A stretch of DNA of 64,000 nucleotides. Source: Nymphaea colorata. Its lineage: Eukaryota > Streptophyta > Magnoliopsida > Nymphaeales > Nymphaeaceae. Shown here one piece after another: positions 44,801 through 57,900 of the stretch; within the stretch, counting starts at the first letter, position 1, and each line of letters begins with the position of its first letter. The stretch covers positions 7,346,334 through 7,410,333 of the forward strand of contig NC_045147.1 of assembly GCF_008831285.2 (NCBI RefSeq), written 5' to 3'. The notes under the pieces were generated by a model that did not search any database, was not told the origin of the DNA, and was given only the letters and a program-made list of their open reading frames with translations. Made by a program: the position numbers and the translations under genes.

Positions 44801-44959
44801 AAATGTATATACTTTTTCATGACAAGGATTTAACGACAATATGGAGTCGGGACGAACTATGTCCCACTACTTTACCTACATTCTAAACCTAGCTGGTCCT
44901 CCATACACAAATATCTCAGTCCCAACAAAGGACTAGCTTGCATAGACTAGACTATGGGT

Positions 44960-45348
44960 ACCCTGCCACCACTCCTAGCTATCGAGATCAAAATATGCAA
45001 CTATGCTATAGGCTCCTCTGGCCATATGAAAGTCCATCTGCCTCTTGATGAACTGTGCCACATACCACTGTAGATGATATGAACTAAGTAGAAGAATGTA
45101 TGTTATCTTGTTATGGTTGGTGTAGTGGGCAGTTTGCTCCTTCCTGTAGAAAAGGTTCCAGACGATACGTTCCTCCACCAGCTCTGCCTATCATCTGCAT
45201 GTATGGACGTGATGACACACCTGTAGAACCTCTCTTGCAGGAACTAGAGGCAGCCCTCTATTATGTTAGAGTCTCCCATGACGAACCATGTGAGTCCTTT
45301 GTAAAGAAATACAGGAGCGGTCATGACAAGTGAAACATGTCGGGTCTT
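44960..45348 (-). pseudogene. Gypsy-1 upstream ORF, 3' part
   Basis: Minus-strand frame with stops, lying between Copia-5 and gag. It contains CVITSIHADDRQSWWRNVS and a continuing hydrophobic/aromatic pattern like the C-terminal half of plant mobile domain proteins. It is the continuation, across Copia-5, of the PMD segment at 50498-51200. Confidence 0.45.
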
Positions 45349-45353
45349 CATAG

Positions 45354-45660
45354 TGTTAAGTTTGTACGTATAAGTGTAAGGGGATCGGGTCTGGATCGGG
45401 TCTGTTCAGACCCGATCCACTTCGTTTTTATGTCTTCACGTCTAAGTGGTGGCACCTCTTGTAATTACTTCATGTTTTATTCCTCTTTTTGTTGTAACCT
45501 AATTAGGTTTATGTTTTAATAATAGAGATCAAGCATCGTGTGGCTGCATTGGCCGCCGGTTCTCTTACCTTCATTGCCTTCTTCTATTCTCTATTCTCCA
45601 TCCTCCTTATTTTCAGATGGAGAGACGTGATTCAGTGATGTTTTAGTGAAGATTCTAACA
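45354..45660 (+). repeat. Copia-5 5' LTR
   Basis: Begins TGTTAAGTTTGTACG and ends GATTCTAACA. A palindromic GGGTCTG...CAGACCC motif lies near 45395-45412. Nearly identical to 50186-50492. Confidence 0.97.
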
Positions 45661-45673
45661 TGGTATCAGAGCC
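45661..45673 (+). other. Primer-binding site, Copia-5
   Basis: TGGTATCAGAGCC follows the LTR directly. Confidence 0.94.
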
Positions 45674-45916
45674 AGGTTACATCGTCCTCCGGTGAGTGAT
45701 TTTTTCTTGGAGTATTCTGCCCAAAATCTTATTTTCTACCGTGGTTATCCTCAAACTCTGTTTCTGCCCTTAATCCCACGATTTGCCCTAATTTCTGTTG
45801 CCCTAAATTCTGTTTTTTTTTTCCTAAGTTACACGGTTTGCCCTAATTTGCCCTAATTTCTGTCGTGACCTCTAAAATTCTGCCCAAATCGTCTGTTCTA
45901 ATCCTCTTTTTCAATC

Positions 45917-48900
45917 ATGGACCAGTCGACTCCCTCTCTTCTATCCTCTAGTTTTCTCTCACAACTCATATCTCAAAAACTGAACCATAGTAATTATTTG
46001 ACTTGGAAACGCCAAATTGTCCCATTTATTAAGAGCCATAGACTGTATGGGCACATCGATGGGACTACTCCAGCACCTCCAAAGTATGTTAACCGTGAAA
46101 TAAAGAAGACAGTCGTGGGAGATGAAGGTGTTGGGGCCTCGGCTGGAAGTGAAATCAGTTTTGAATATGAAGTTTGGCTGGCTCACGACCAGTCTCTTGT
46201 TGCTTATATCACTTCTACCTTGTCAGAGGATGTATTGGGAGGTATTGATGATGATTTAACTGCCCTAGAGTTGTGGTCTACCCTTGCTACAACATATTCT
46301 CAAGTCTCGGAAGCACGTTTTCTACAATTAAGAAGGCAATTTCAGGATATCAAGCGTGGGACGCGTACAGTTTTGGAGTATTTGAATGAAATCAAGAGTG
46401 TTAGTGATCAGCTTGCTGCAATTGGACATCCCGTCAGCGACAAGGACAAAGTCCAACAAGCCTTGAGTGGACTGGGAACGGAATTTGATATTTTTTGCAC
46501 AGCCTTGGAAGTCTTGCCTGTTCTCCCATCTTTTGAAGATCTAAAGGCCAAGCTTTTTCAACATGAAGCTAGTCGAGTTCAACGACATAATCTGGTTCCT
46601 TCCAACAGCCACAATGTATTGATCACAGGAACTCACGCACTGCAAGGAAATCGCACTCGTTCTTGGACTCCTCAAACAGGCATGGGAAGAGGGATTCTCC
46701 CAACACCGTCAGGCATGAATACTACCTCTGCCACATCTATGAGAATCCCGACATGCTTCTATTGCAACAAGAAGGGGCATGTAAAATCAGAATGTTGGCA
46801 CAATCCTCAGAACAAGAATAGTCAGGTCAGGCGCGAGAACAGGACAGCAGCGGGGTCAGCTCCATTCTCGTCTGGATCAAATCCAACTTCAAAGGTTTCA
46901 GCAGACGTGCAACAACTTCTAATGACAGCCTTATCCAAACTTAACTTGAAGCAAAATGAGCAAGGAGAATGGTATGTGGACTCTGGAGCAGCAGCCCACG
47001 TTACTGGTGACACAGGTAATCTCTCTAGTGTTTCCCCTTATTTAGATCAAGGCTCAGTAGTCACGGGAGATGGTTCCCATCACACAATATCGCACATTGG
47101 AAATGCACAAATATCCATGGGTTTTTCTTCTATTCCATTAAAGAATGTCCTTGTTGTTCCAAGTGTCAAGAAAAATATTATCTCAGTGTCCAAACTTATT
47201 GATGATACTCACTCCTCTGTTGAATTCACACCATCTTCTGTTTATGTCAAGGATGCTCAAACCAAGAAGACATTAGCTGAGGGCACTCGCAAAGGAGATA
47301 TGTATGTCCTTGAAGAAGCTCCAAAGCTGTCCAAACCTCACCCTCCAGATTCATGTTCTTCAAGTCATAATGAAGTCAATGTCGCAGAATATAATAAGCC
47401 ATCCATTTGGCATGGTCGGTTAGCTCATTGTAGTCAGTCTTTTGTTCGAAGTCTTGTTGCAGACGGACTCTTAGATAAGTCCAGTCTGAGTTCAGTCAGT
47501 GAGTCCAGCATGTGCTCGAGTTGTCATCTTTGTAAGAGTCATGCTCTTCCTTTTCAGTCAATTAATAAAAGAGCTTCAAGGATTTTTGACACCATATATT
47601 CTGATGTTTGGGGGCCTGCTCCAATTCCCTCTTCTTCTGGGAGTAGGTACTATGTCATTTTTATAGATTCATATTCTCGACATACTTGGATACACTTCAT
47701 GAAACACAAATCTGAAGTTTTCCGTTTGTTTACTCAATTCCATGCCTTGGTTCGAAATAAATACTCCAATAATATTGTGCTTTTTCAATGTGATGGTGGT
47801 GGTGAATTTATTTCTAATGAATTTACTGATTATCTACTAGATAATGGGATCACTATACAGATTTCATGCTCACATACTCCTCAGCAAAATGGAATTGTTG
47901 AACGGAAACATAGACATATTGTTGAAAGCGCGCTCAGCATGATGCATGACACAGACTTACCCATGACATTGTGGACTCAGGCTTTTCATACGGCTGTGCA
48001 TGTTATAAATCGACTGCCATTGGCTTTGCTTGATGGCAAATCCCCATATTTTTTATTACATCAAGAGCAGCCACGCTATGAGGAATTGCGTGTTTTTGGA
48101 TGTGTTTGCTATGTGCATGTTGATGTTTCCTTACGTAACAAGTTTTAAGATCGTGCTATTTTGTGCAGATTCGTAGGGTATGCAGAAAACTACAAGGGTT
48201 ATAGATGTTACAACCCTAAAACTGGGCGTGTTCATATTTCACGGCATGTTGTTTTTGATGAAAACAGGTTACAAGATCCCAAGGCTACTTGCATGACACT
48301 CAAGGATAAAAATGAGGTTTATGATACTTGGCTGCATGCTGAAATCCTAAGACAAGGGGCTGACCGTTTGATTGAGCACGAGGAGCAAGATGTTAATGAG
48401 ACTGAGACACTTGTGAGCGATTCCTTGGACAGCATGCCCTCATCCTCACAACCCCATGATTCACCTATACATAGTCGGTTCTCATGCCTTGTGTACTCTA
48501 GGCGATCAGCTCCTAATGCAGCCCCACGTCAGTCCCAACGTGTGCGACATCCCATTGATCGGTGGGTAAGTTATAACAACTTTCATTTAGATTTTCAGTT
48601 GTTTATGACAGAAGTCAGCAAGAAGGTCGAACCAAAATCCTATCACCATGCAAGTAAGGAAAAATGTTGGGTTGAAGCTATGAATGAGGAAATGGCAGCA
48701 TTGCATGAGTGTCAGACTTGGCAGATTGTCCCTCGTCCAACTGATAAGAATGTTGTGGGCTCCAAATGGGTCTACAAACTGAAATATAAGCCAGATGGTA
48801 GCATTGATCGACATAAAGCACGTCTTGTGGCCCGCGGTTTCACACAACAATATGGGGAAGATTATGATGAAACATTCAGTCTGGTTATCAAGATGGGCAC

Positions 48901-50191
48901 AATACGTGTGATTATTTCTCTTGTAGTCTCATATGGGTGGCCTCTTTATCAGTTAGATGTCAAAAATGCTTTTCTACATGGGATTCTTAAGGAAGAGGTA
49001 TACATGGAGCAACCTCCCGACTACAATACTCATGATCCTCAAAAATGGGTTTGTAAGTTACACAAGTCTTTATATGGGCTGAAGCAAGCTTCTAGATCAT
49101 GGTTCGATCGGTTTTCTTATCATATACAACAAGCTGGTTTTCTACGAAGCTCTCTAGATCATTCCTTGTTTATGTATCATACCGAAGAAGCTACCACTTG
49201 GTTACTTATCTATGTAGATGATATTGTTATAGCTGGGAATTCTTCTTCTCATATATCTTATGTTAAGGATCTGTTGCAGCAAGAATTCAAGATGAAAGAT
49301 CTCGGCGAACTTCGGTACTTCTTGGGTGTTGAACTTGATAGAGCAAATGATCGATTGACTCTTACGCAGCATAAGTATACTCTTGATATTTTGGACAGGG
49401 CAGGTATGATTAATTGCAAACTCATAACTACTCCTAGTGTTCTAAACACTAAATTGGCTGCCTCTGATGGAACTGCTGCCTATTCAAATCCTACCTTCTA
49501 TCGCAGCATTGTTGGTATGTTACAATACCTTACCTTTACGCGCCCAGACATAGTCTATGTTGTAAATCAGATCTCTCAATTTATGCATGCACCCACAGAA
49601 GGACATATGGATGCTACTAAGCGGATCTTACGGTATCTCAATGCTACTCTTGGGGATGGATTGATCTATACAAAGTGTCCCAATGTTTCTCTTGGACATA
49701 GCATATATACTTATACTGATGCAGACTGGGCAGGAGATCCTGATGACCGACGCTCAGTTTCAGGTTTCTGCCTTTTTCTTGATTCTAATCTCATTTGTTG
49801 GAGCAGTAAAAAGCAGCGTGCCGTTGCACGATCTAGCACTGAGGCAGAGTATAGAGCAATGGCTGCAGGGACAGCTGAGGCATCATGGTTACGACATTTG
49901 CTTGGAGAGCTTCATCTACCTATTGTTCAGTCCTCATTGCTATGTGACAATCAAAGCGCCATCAAAATTGCCTTCAACCCCATTTTGCATAATCGTACCA
50001 AGCACATTGAGATTGATCAACACTTCATTCGTCAGAAGGTTGAAGAAGCCGAGATCTTGCCTACTTATATATCCACCAGTGAACAAATAGCGGATCTTTT
50101 TACCAAAGGTCTTACAAGACAGCATTTTTGGGATTTGAAAAACAAGTTGTGCATGATCAAATCTCATGCACAACTTGAGGGGGGTTGTTAA
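45917..50191 (+). pseudogene. Copia-5 gag-pol polyprotein with one nonsense codon
   Basis: ATG 45917 (MDQSTPSLLSSSFLSQLISQ) to TAA 50189-50191, whose bases belong to the first six of the 3' LTR. The only break is TAA at 48146-48148, in frame, in the segment before RT where a GAA glutamate would fit. Domains: gag (KLNHSNYLTWKRQIVPFI), knuckle CFYCNKKGHVKSEC, protease WYVDSGAAAHVTGD, integrase CSSCHLCK, YSDVWGP, FIDSYSRHTW, DGGGEF and HTPQQNGIVERKHR, RT KARLVARGFTQQYGEDYDET, LDVKNAFLHG and LIYVDDIVIAG, RNase H YTDADWAGDPDDRRS and SSTEAEYRAMA. All catalytic residues I can name are present. Confidence 0.96.
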
Positions 50192-50492
50192 GTTTGTACG
50201 TATAAGTGTAAGGGGATCCGGTCTGGATCGGGTCTGTTCAGACCCGATCCACTTCATTTTTATGTCTTCACGTCTAAGTGGTGGCACCTCTTGTAATTAC
50301 TTCATGTTTTATTCCTCTTTTTGTTGTAACCTAATTAGGTTTATGTTTTAATAATAGAGATCAAGCATCGTGTGGCTGCATTGGCCGCCGGTTCTCTTAC
50401 CTTCATTGCCTTCTTCTATTCTCTATTCTCCATCCTCCTTATTTTCAGACAGAGAGACGTGATTCGGTGATGTTTTAGTGAAGATTCTAACA
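50186..50492 (+). repeat. Copia-5 3' LTR
   Basis: 307 bp, preceded by CTTGAGGGGGGT and followed by CATAG. Its first bases contribute the polyprotein stop codon. Confidence 0.97.
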
Positions 50493-50497
50493 CATAG

Positions 50498-51200
50498 TCC
50501 TTCACATCCTAAATAGTTGGAGAACATGTAGATCCATGGTGCCATGTATCTAGAGAAAAAAGTGAATCTTGCCGTGTAGATCATCATCACCTCCCTAGTC
50601 TTGTGCTGTAGCTTGGGTGATCGAGTCCTCATCTCCTATGCTGAGCTTCCAAAATGTGCATGAAAGTCCGTCAAACTGAGGAAATGGCGATCACTTTCCT
50701 TCTTGAGGTCCCAACTCCCGATGCTCATGAGTTTGTACAATAAGTCTTTCTAGTGGATGGTTTTGGTGTTGGGAATGAACTGATGATTGATTGCATTCTT
50801 GGGTTGTCTGTTTCTAGTAGACCTAATGTGTAGGTGAACTCATTCATGAGAGGTGTCATCTCTCCAAAAGGAAACCAAAATGTTGACGTGTACGGGCCCT
50901 ACTTCTCAACCAATGCATGTATTAGGTGGTCGTTGATCTGATGAGTTGTTGACAATGCTACTATGTCAAGACCATTATCATCTAAGTGATGGGCGAAGAC
51001 CTCTAGGAACTGCTCTAACCATTGTAGGTACCAACCTAGCACAAGCCTGTATGTGGGAATGGACTTGCTCTGGGTCACCTCTAAGAATAGAATGCACAAT
51101 GTGGCACCAGAGAAATGTCTGGATCATAATGATTGACAAAAATGACATGGTGGGGGTTAGGAGAGACATGCAAATGGATACAAGAAGATAGCCAGACTAG
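50498..51200 (-). pseudogene. Gypsy-1 plant mobile domain (PMD) ORF, 5' part
   Basis: Minus-strand frame with stops: INDHLIHALVEK, then FWFPFGEMTPLMNEFTYTLG, the layout of the plant mobile domain (H.L..ALVERW...TFHFPFGEMT.TL.DV..L.G in the family). It continues through FSRYMAPWIYMFSNYLG to the Copia-5 insertion. PMDs are known in Ty3/gypsy and MULE elements and in host MAIL-type genes; here the position upstream of gag points to the retrotransposon. About 410 bp of it is copied at 59680-60091. Confidence 0.7.
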
Positions 51201-54200
51201 GTGATGAGACTGTGTCTGTCAGAGTTGACCAAATAGGAGGTTCCAATTGAATGACAATTTTGACCTAAAGCTTGGATGATTTTGACACAAGAAAATAAGG
51301 ATTCTTTTGGAAAATTTGTCTAGCTTTTGATGAAAAGTCTATTGCATAATATTAATGAAATGTGATGCCTGTTAAAGAAATAAACATGTAATCTAATAAG
51401 ACATATATAAAATGCTTCAAAAAACATTCCCTAATGACGTGGCTCTATCATGAAAATGTTTGAAATCATCTTGGTCATCTAAAACTACATATCTGGGACT
51501 TGAGATTGTTCGTTGTTCCATATACTAGGTATGTCTCTATACAAGGAAAAGAAATCTAAAATACATGGCATAGGAGCTCCTCCAAATGGGGGTTTAAGGA
51601 TTAAGGGTTTTTCTTTTCCTTGAATACTCACCAATATACCAAGCTAATGCCTCAGCATAGGTGAGGAGAGGGCCAATACCTGCCTCTAGTAGGTTGGTCC
51701 AGCTATCGGACCACTCCAAGCTATTTCTTTTAGGGAGTATTCCACAATATGATGATTGAGACATATAGGGAAAGGGAGAATTTTAAAATATGCAAACAAA
51801 TGTGCAATGAGTTGGCTCTAATGTAATGTGGCTTAAGATGAGAGGTAAAATCAAAGAGAGAGGCAAACATTGTTTTCAAACAACTCTTAGTAGCAAGAAA
51901 TTCTCTCTCAAATCTAAGTCCTAACACACATAAAAAAATATACACATTCATCAAATGAGGATACCTAAACGGTTCTAAGGGTGGGGCGACATTTGACAAA
52001 TAGAAAATTGGAACATTTTTTTGTCTAGTTAGATAGTGACAGGTCCCATCATGGTTGCCACTTTTGTTTATATGTCAAATTTTCATTTTACATGCAGACC
52101 ATATAAATGAGATGTAATTACTTCTAGTCACCTTTGTTTCCTTATGCAGGATTCCAAGAGATGAGACTTGACTTGTTGGTACGAGATTTGACTTTTCTTG
52201 GTGCATTTATCAGGTTTAATCAAACTAAGGACTAGATCAAATGTTCCATTTTCATGTCTAAATGTCATCCAAAATCTAAGAAAGCAAACTTGCCTTAATT
52301 TTGATTGTGTATATTTTGAAATTTAAGTAAATCTCAAAAATAGATTGATGAAAAAATGAGAATCAATTTGATATATTGTTCATACTGGATCATCACAGAC
52401 CAATGCAAATCGATGTACTAAATCTAAAATTATTTTTGCACAACTAGATTATATAGACCTGGAGTCTGGTCTCTATTGGTCAGTTAAGGCACGTGAACCT
52501 ATCTGGGTAAAATAAGATCTGAATCTAAAATCTTTTAATCATCACTTGAGAGACATTAATGAAATACCATATCATGTTGTTGAGACTCAAATTCTAAACG
52601 TGGTACCTACACGTACTTAATTAATGCATATCTAATTCTATATTGCAATTAGTTGCTTGGATTGATTTTTGCTTAAACTACTTGAACGTGGTTGCTGTAA
52701 CATAGTTGCAGCTCTAGCAACGTGTTTATGTTCAAAAATTTGAGTTTGTGAATTGTAGTTTTCATATATTCTTCAAGCTCACTCAACCTAAGGCCATCAA
52801 CAAATAATTTATATTATTCTATGAATTAGTACATTGGTAAACAAACGTATACTTCCCTTCTGTAGTGCAGCATGCATGCTCTCAACTCTTTGTGTGCTTA
52901 TCATACCTGCAAAAAAGTATCATTTTCCATATGCCAATGCCCTTTTTTTTGTTTTTGTAAACCTTTGAAGCCAAACGTTCTCTTTAAGGTCATATGCATG
53001 AACCAATTGCTTCTATACATATTCAAATGTCTCTACATCTCCACACTTAGGTCCACAAATCACTCATTAAAGTCAGTATTTTGATTTAGCACATGACTTA
53101 TTCTCTTTGCGTTGTTTTAGAAATATGCCACAAACAAAGTCAATGATGTGCTTCTAGCCATACGTGAGACATTATTGCTGCCAATGCATTGTTGTCATCT
53201 ATAAGTACAACCTTAGGATGCTTCCCATTCATGGATTTGGTGAAAGTATTGAACAACCACTCAAAGGTTTTCATGGTCTAATCGTATAAAAATATATCAC
53301 CAAAAATACAACTTCAAGAATGGTGGTTCACCTCCCTAAACTGGACAAAAAGTCCACTATTGGGCATTGGCCTTCATGGTTGTGCCAAAAACAAGAAGAC
53401 CATTGAAGCATTATCTACCCTTGACTTCAAGTCTGACCATAAGATATGCGTAGCATATTGATCATTATCTACTTGCACCATACTATAGAAACCTATGTTT
53501 TTGCTTGCTTTTGCATCCAAGTAATCCAACAAAGTTCTTAATTCTCTTTCATGATCCTCATCTCCTTAAATTGTTTCTATAATTCATTGGTGTGAATGAA
53601 ACATTTTCCTCACCAACATCTACTTTAACAAAATATTATAAGTCTTCATAGGTAGAATGCCAACACTATCAGCTAGTTCACCTAGCAAAATGAGACGCCA
53701 ACACCTTGTGGTGCGACTTCAACATGGAACTCATGTGAGGAGGTACCAAGAGATGATTATGGTAATCTATGAGTACATAGATGTAGTATTTTTCATTGGG
53801 AAACCTTCCCAGGGAAACCTTCCCAACATCGATTTAGTTGCACAACCATATCTTGTATAAATTTTACTTTTCTTTACAGTTTCATTTGGTTTTTGTCAAC
53901 TGTGCTTCAACAAACAAATGACATCCTCACAATGACACCTAGTGCATTTTTATTATTCATACACTTGCTAATACTAAATCAATGTCCCAAAACATAAAAC
54001 TTGTAAAATATGTAAACATCGTACTTGTCATCGAACAACATTCATACCATAGGAACATAGGTTCATACACCTTCATATGAAGTATTATTGTTCATCAATT
54101 TATGAAAAACATAGCTGGGCAATTTGTTTTCTTGTAAGCATTTGATTGCAAGCAAGAAACACTGGTTCTCTTTGTCATATTCATTTCTTCCACTGTCGAC

Positions 54201-54473
54201 TTTGATTGTTCATTGTTGCTTTTACATGATGAAGAAAGGATGGGAATCGTGCAATTTGTATTGTATGAGATTCAATTGTTAAGATTGCACACACTAACCT
54301 ATAACATGATATGTATCTAAGAAAAGTGCGATGCAGTGCACGACATAGGATTGTGTGCGACCAATGTTAAGCATGATAGTTGAAGATAGAGTGGGATGCA
54401 ATGTGCAACACTAGACAGATTATAGTATGAGTGATATTATGTGACAAAGTATCACATAGAACCTGCACGATAG
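51201..54473. other. No gene recognised; possibly 5' end of Gypsy-1 and flanking DNA
   Basis: AT-rich, with only short open frames of random look on both strands. If Gypsy-1 is complete, its 5' LTR should lie here, but no sequence here matches anything I could find in 26-29 kb. No microsatellite of note. Confidence 0.4.
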
Positions 54474-54826
54474 TGTTGGAACAAGTGTAGTTGCAGCGGA
54501 GGATGCACGTAGTCGCCTGCACAGTAACTTCTTTAACCAGTTGTGATGGTCTCCTGTAGAGCCAAACAGATCAAGTTCAAGGGAGGAGAAAAGAAGAGGA
54601 TGTTAGATTTTGGGGTTTTCTTCCAAAGGGCTGCTCACGGCTCGTTTTTCATTGACATTCAAGAAAAAAACTTGCTAGGAATTTAAAGCCCAGCCCTTTA
54701 GGTTTTCTCCAAACCCTAGTTGCAGTTACGTGGGAGATTTGTTAGGAGATATTTTGGGAGCACTTTTAGATTAAAATCTAGTAACTGCAAAATATTCGGA
54801 TAATGCTCAATGGCCACTATCCAACA
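54474..54826 (-). repeat. Copia-6 3' LTR
   Basis: 353 bp. Compared with the other LTR it has eight extra bases near 54779-54790. To its right, TCTCTCACTTGGCC is the reverse complement of a purine tract. Confidence 0.95.
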
Positions 54827-54992
54827 TCTCTCACTTGGCCATGAGACTGCCAGTTTTCTTCCACTATATGTGGGTTTTCTTTTATTCAATTTGTTACGTG
54901 GTTTTCCTTAATTGGCTTATCCAACGTAACCTAAACCTTTTTCAAGGTTTACAGCGAGGTTTTCCATTCAATGGTTTTTCCTTCGCAACCTT

Positions 54993-57900
54993 TCAAATAT
55001 ATCTCAGCCCCATATGAGCTACATGTTTTGAAAACAGGTCTTCAGATATTTCCTTGGTTAAGGAATCAGCCACCATATCATTTGTAGGCAAATATTCAAC
55101 TGAGATTTCATTTTTCTCGATCATTTCATGAACATAATGGTATTTCACCATTATATGTTTACTCTTTGAGCTAACAGCTCTGTTTTTCATAAGAGATATT
55201 GCCACCTGATTATCATAGTACAGTTGGACTGGTTCATGAGCAAGATCTAATTTCAAGTCTTTCAAGAACCGATTTATCCAGACAGCAAAAGTAGTTGCAA
55301 CATTGCATGCTACATATTCAGCTTCCTATGTGTGCTGAGCAACGCATCCCTGTTTCTTACAGGACCAGGCTATCGCCCCACCTCCAAAGAGAAAAACATA
55401 CCCTGAAGTGGATTTACTATCATCTTTACAGCCTGCAAAATCTGCATCAGAATAGCCAACTAAAGTTAGTTCATCTGCTTGATAAGACAATTTCAGTCCT
55501 TTTGTTCCTTTAATATACCGAAAATTTTTTTTGACTGCTTGCCAATGAGGCCACCCAGGATTACTTTGATAACGACTTACCAGACCGATAGGAAAACTTA
55601 TGTCTGGTCTGGTACAAAGCATTAAATACATCAGACTACCAACTGCTTGTGCATATGGGACATTTAATTTTTGTTGTCCTTCACTAGGACAATCACTCCT
55701 GCTTAAGTTTGCTCCTTTAGCTATAGGAGTCCCAATTGGTTTGCAATCTAACATACGAAATTTCTTCAAGATATAATCAATATATCGTTCTTGGCTTAAA
55801 CTCAGGATTCTTGAGTTTCTATCTCGAGTGATTTTTATTCCTAATATATAGGATGTTTCACCCAAGTCCTTCATTTCGAAGTTTTTGTTTAGCCAAGTCT
55901 TCGTTTTGTATATCATGTTGTTATCATTTCCTGTTAATAATATGTCATCAATATATAATGATAGAATACAAAAAAGACTCTCACTTTTCCAAACGTACAC
56001 ACAGTAGTCTAGTTGGTTTGTTACAAACCCAAGTTTTGTAATTGCTTTGTGAAAAGCAAAATACCACTGTCTCGAAGACTGTTTCAGTTCATACAACGAT
56101 TTATTCAACTTGTACACTTTGTCTTCTTTTTCCTTGATGACATATCCCTGCGGTTGAGTCATATATATAGTTTCTTTCAACTCACCATTCAGAAAAGCAG
56201 TCTTCACATCCATCTGACAAATATCCAAGTCATAGAATGCCGCGATAGCCAAAATTATTCTGATAGATGCGAACTTTGCAACCGGCGAATAGGTCTCTGA
56301 GTAATCAATTCCTTCCTTTTGGGAAAAACCTTTCGCCACTAGTCTGGCTTTGAATTTTTCAACTGATCAATCAACTTTATACTTCTTCCTTAGCACTCAT
56401 TTACATCCAATGGGTTTTTTGTCATTAGGAAGATCTACTAATTCTCAGACTTTATTCTTTTCTATGGATTCAATTTCTTCATCCATAGCATTCACCCAAT
56501 CCGACGATTCGTGCGAGCTTACTGCTTCATCATATGTCAGATTGTCAGACATTTCATCAATATCTGCTAAATAGCATAGCTCCTATGCCAAAATATACAT
56601 AATAATCATTTAAATATGAGGGAGGAGCTCTAGGCCTTTTATGACCAGATAACGTCTGAGATGACGAGGTATTCATATCAGTTGGTTCATTGCCTAACTG
56701 ATCTTCAGTCGGTTCATTTCCTGACTGTTCCTCAGACGATTCTTGCTCAGTTGGTTCACTACCAAACTAAACTCTAGTCGGTTCATTTCCAGACTGACCT
56801 CCAGTCGGTTCATTACCAGACTGTTCATCTGAATAAATCAGATCATCCAGTGTATCATTTCGATATTCTACTGGATCATAATCTTTATTGTTGAGTTCTT
56901 CTATGAACTCTACATCTCTGCTTTCTATAAGTCCCTTAGATGAATGATATAATCTGTAGCCCTTGGATCCTTTTGGGTATCCAATTAATATACATCTTAC
57001 TGATCTATTATCTAGTTTATCCAGTTTTGGATCTAGAATTTTTACGTGTGCTACAGATCCCCATCTCCTTAAATATCTCAGATCTGGTTTTACACCAGTC
57101 CATCTTTCATAAGAAGTGGTTGGGACTGCTTTGCAGGGCACTCGGTTTATTGTATACATAGCTGTTAACACAGCTTCTCCCCAAAAAACTTTTGGTAATT
57201 GTGCTCCTGTCAACATGGATCTCACCATGTTCAAGAGGGTTCTGTTACACCTCTCAGCCACACCATTTTGTTGTGGTGTCCTAGGCATTATCTTTTGCCT
57301 ATTAATTCCAATGTCTTTGCAGTATTCGAGGAATTCACTAGAAGTGTATTCTCCTCCTCGATCAGACCTTATGATTTTTATATTCCTTCCAAGTTGTCTC
57401 TCGACTTCAGATTTGTATTCCTTGAATTTCTCAAGTGCTTCAGATTTATATCTGATTAAGTATATGTAACCAAATCTTGAGAAGTCGTCAATAAAAGTTA
57501 TGAAATATAACTTGCCACTATGAGTTTGGATCCTGAAAGGTCCACAGATATCTGTATGAATTATCTCTAATAATTCAGTGGCCCAAATTACTTCAGTCGG
57601 AAATTGTTTCCTTGTCATTTTTCCATATACACATGACTCGCATTTCGCAAAATCATTTATATTTATGTCAGGTATTAAACCTTGTTGTGCTAGAGTCTGC
57701 ATCTTTTTGATGCTTATATGGCTTAATCTTTCATGCCATAAGTTTACATTCACACTCATTGCACAGTCGAAATAAGCAGAACTTGAAGCTTCATTCATGT
57801 CATTCAGTTTGAACATTTCCATGTTCTTTTACAAATTTTTCACCAAACATGGACCTTCCATGTTTTCCCACTGTTACTTTTCCTGGAATAAAACGTACTT

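Larger units (their letters stand above)
45354..50492 (+). mobile_element. Copia-5: young, nearly intact Ty1/copia element
   Basis: Two 307-bp LTRs (45354-45660 and 50186-50492) differ at about five positions. The perfect duplication CATAG flanks the element (45349-45353 and 50493-50497). PBS and purine tract are present. One long frame with a single stop encodes everything. Length is 5.14 kb. It belongs to a different copia group from Copia-1/2/3 (different gag start and LTR). It inserted in the PMD-type ORF of Gypsy-1. Confidence 0.97.
28206..51200 (-). mobile_element. Gypsy-1: decayed Ty3/gypsy (Tat-like) retrotransposon with nested insertions
   Basis: On the minus strand the order is PMD-type ORF (50498-51200 plus 44960-45348), gag (44010-44800 and 36236-36967), tandem array, protease, RT, RNase H, integrase (33830 down to 29386), then the degenerate repeat field. 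The domain order PR-RT-RH-INT is that of Ty3/gypsy, and the DGGSSLNI protease and WPFSMWAFDVIGPINPP integrase motifs fit the Tat lineage. It is split by Copia-5 (45354-50492) and by a Harbinger-containing block (36968-44009). LTRs were not identified, so the outer limits are approximate. Confidence 0.8.

Noticed and set aside
45100-45333. Plus-strand frame containing LLQELEAALYYVRVSHDEPC
   Set aside because: It looks somewhat protein-like but overlaps the minus-strand gypsy upstream ORF and has no recognised family; probably chance.
51201-54473. 5' LTR of Gypsy-1
   Set aside because: Expected here, but I could not find a matching sequence on the 3' side, so none is called.
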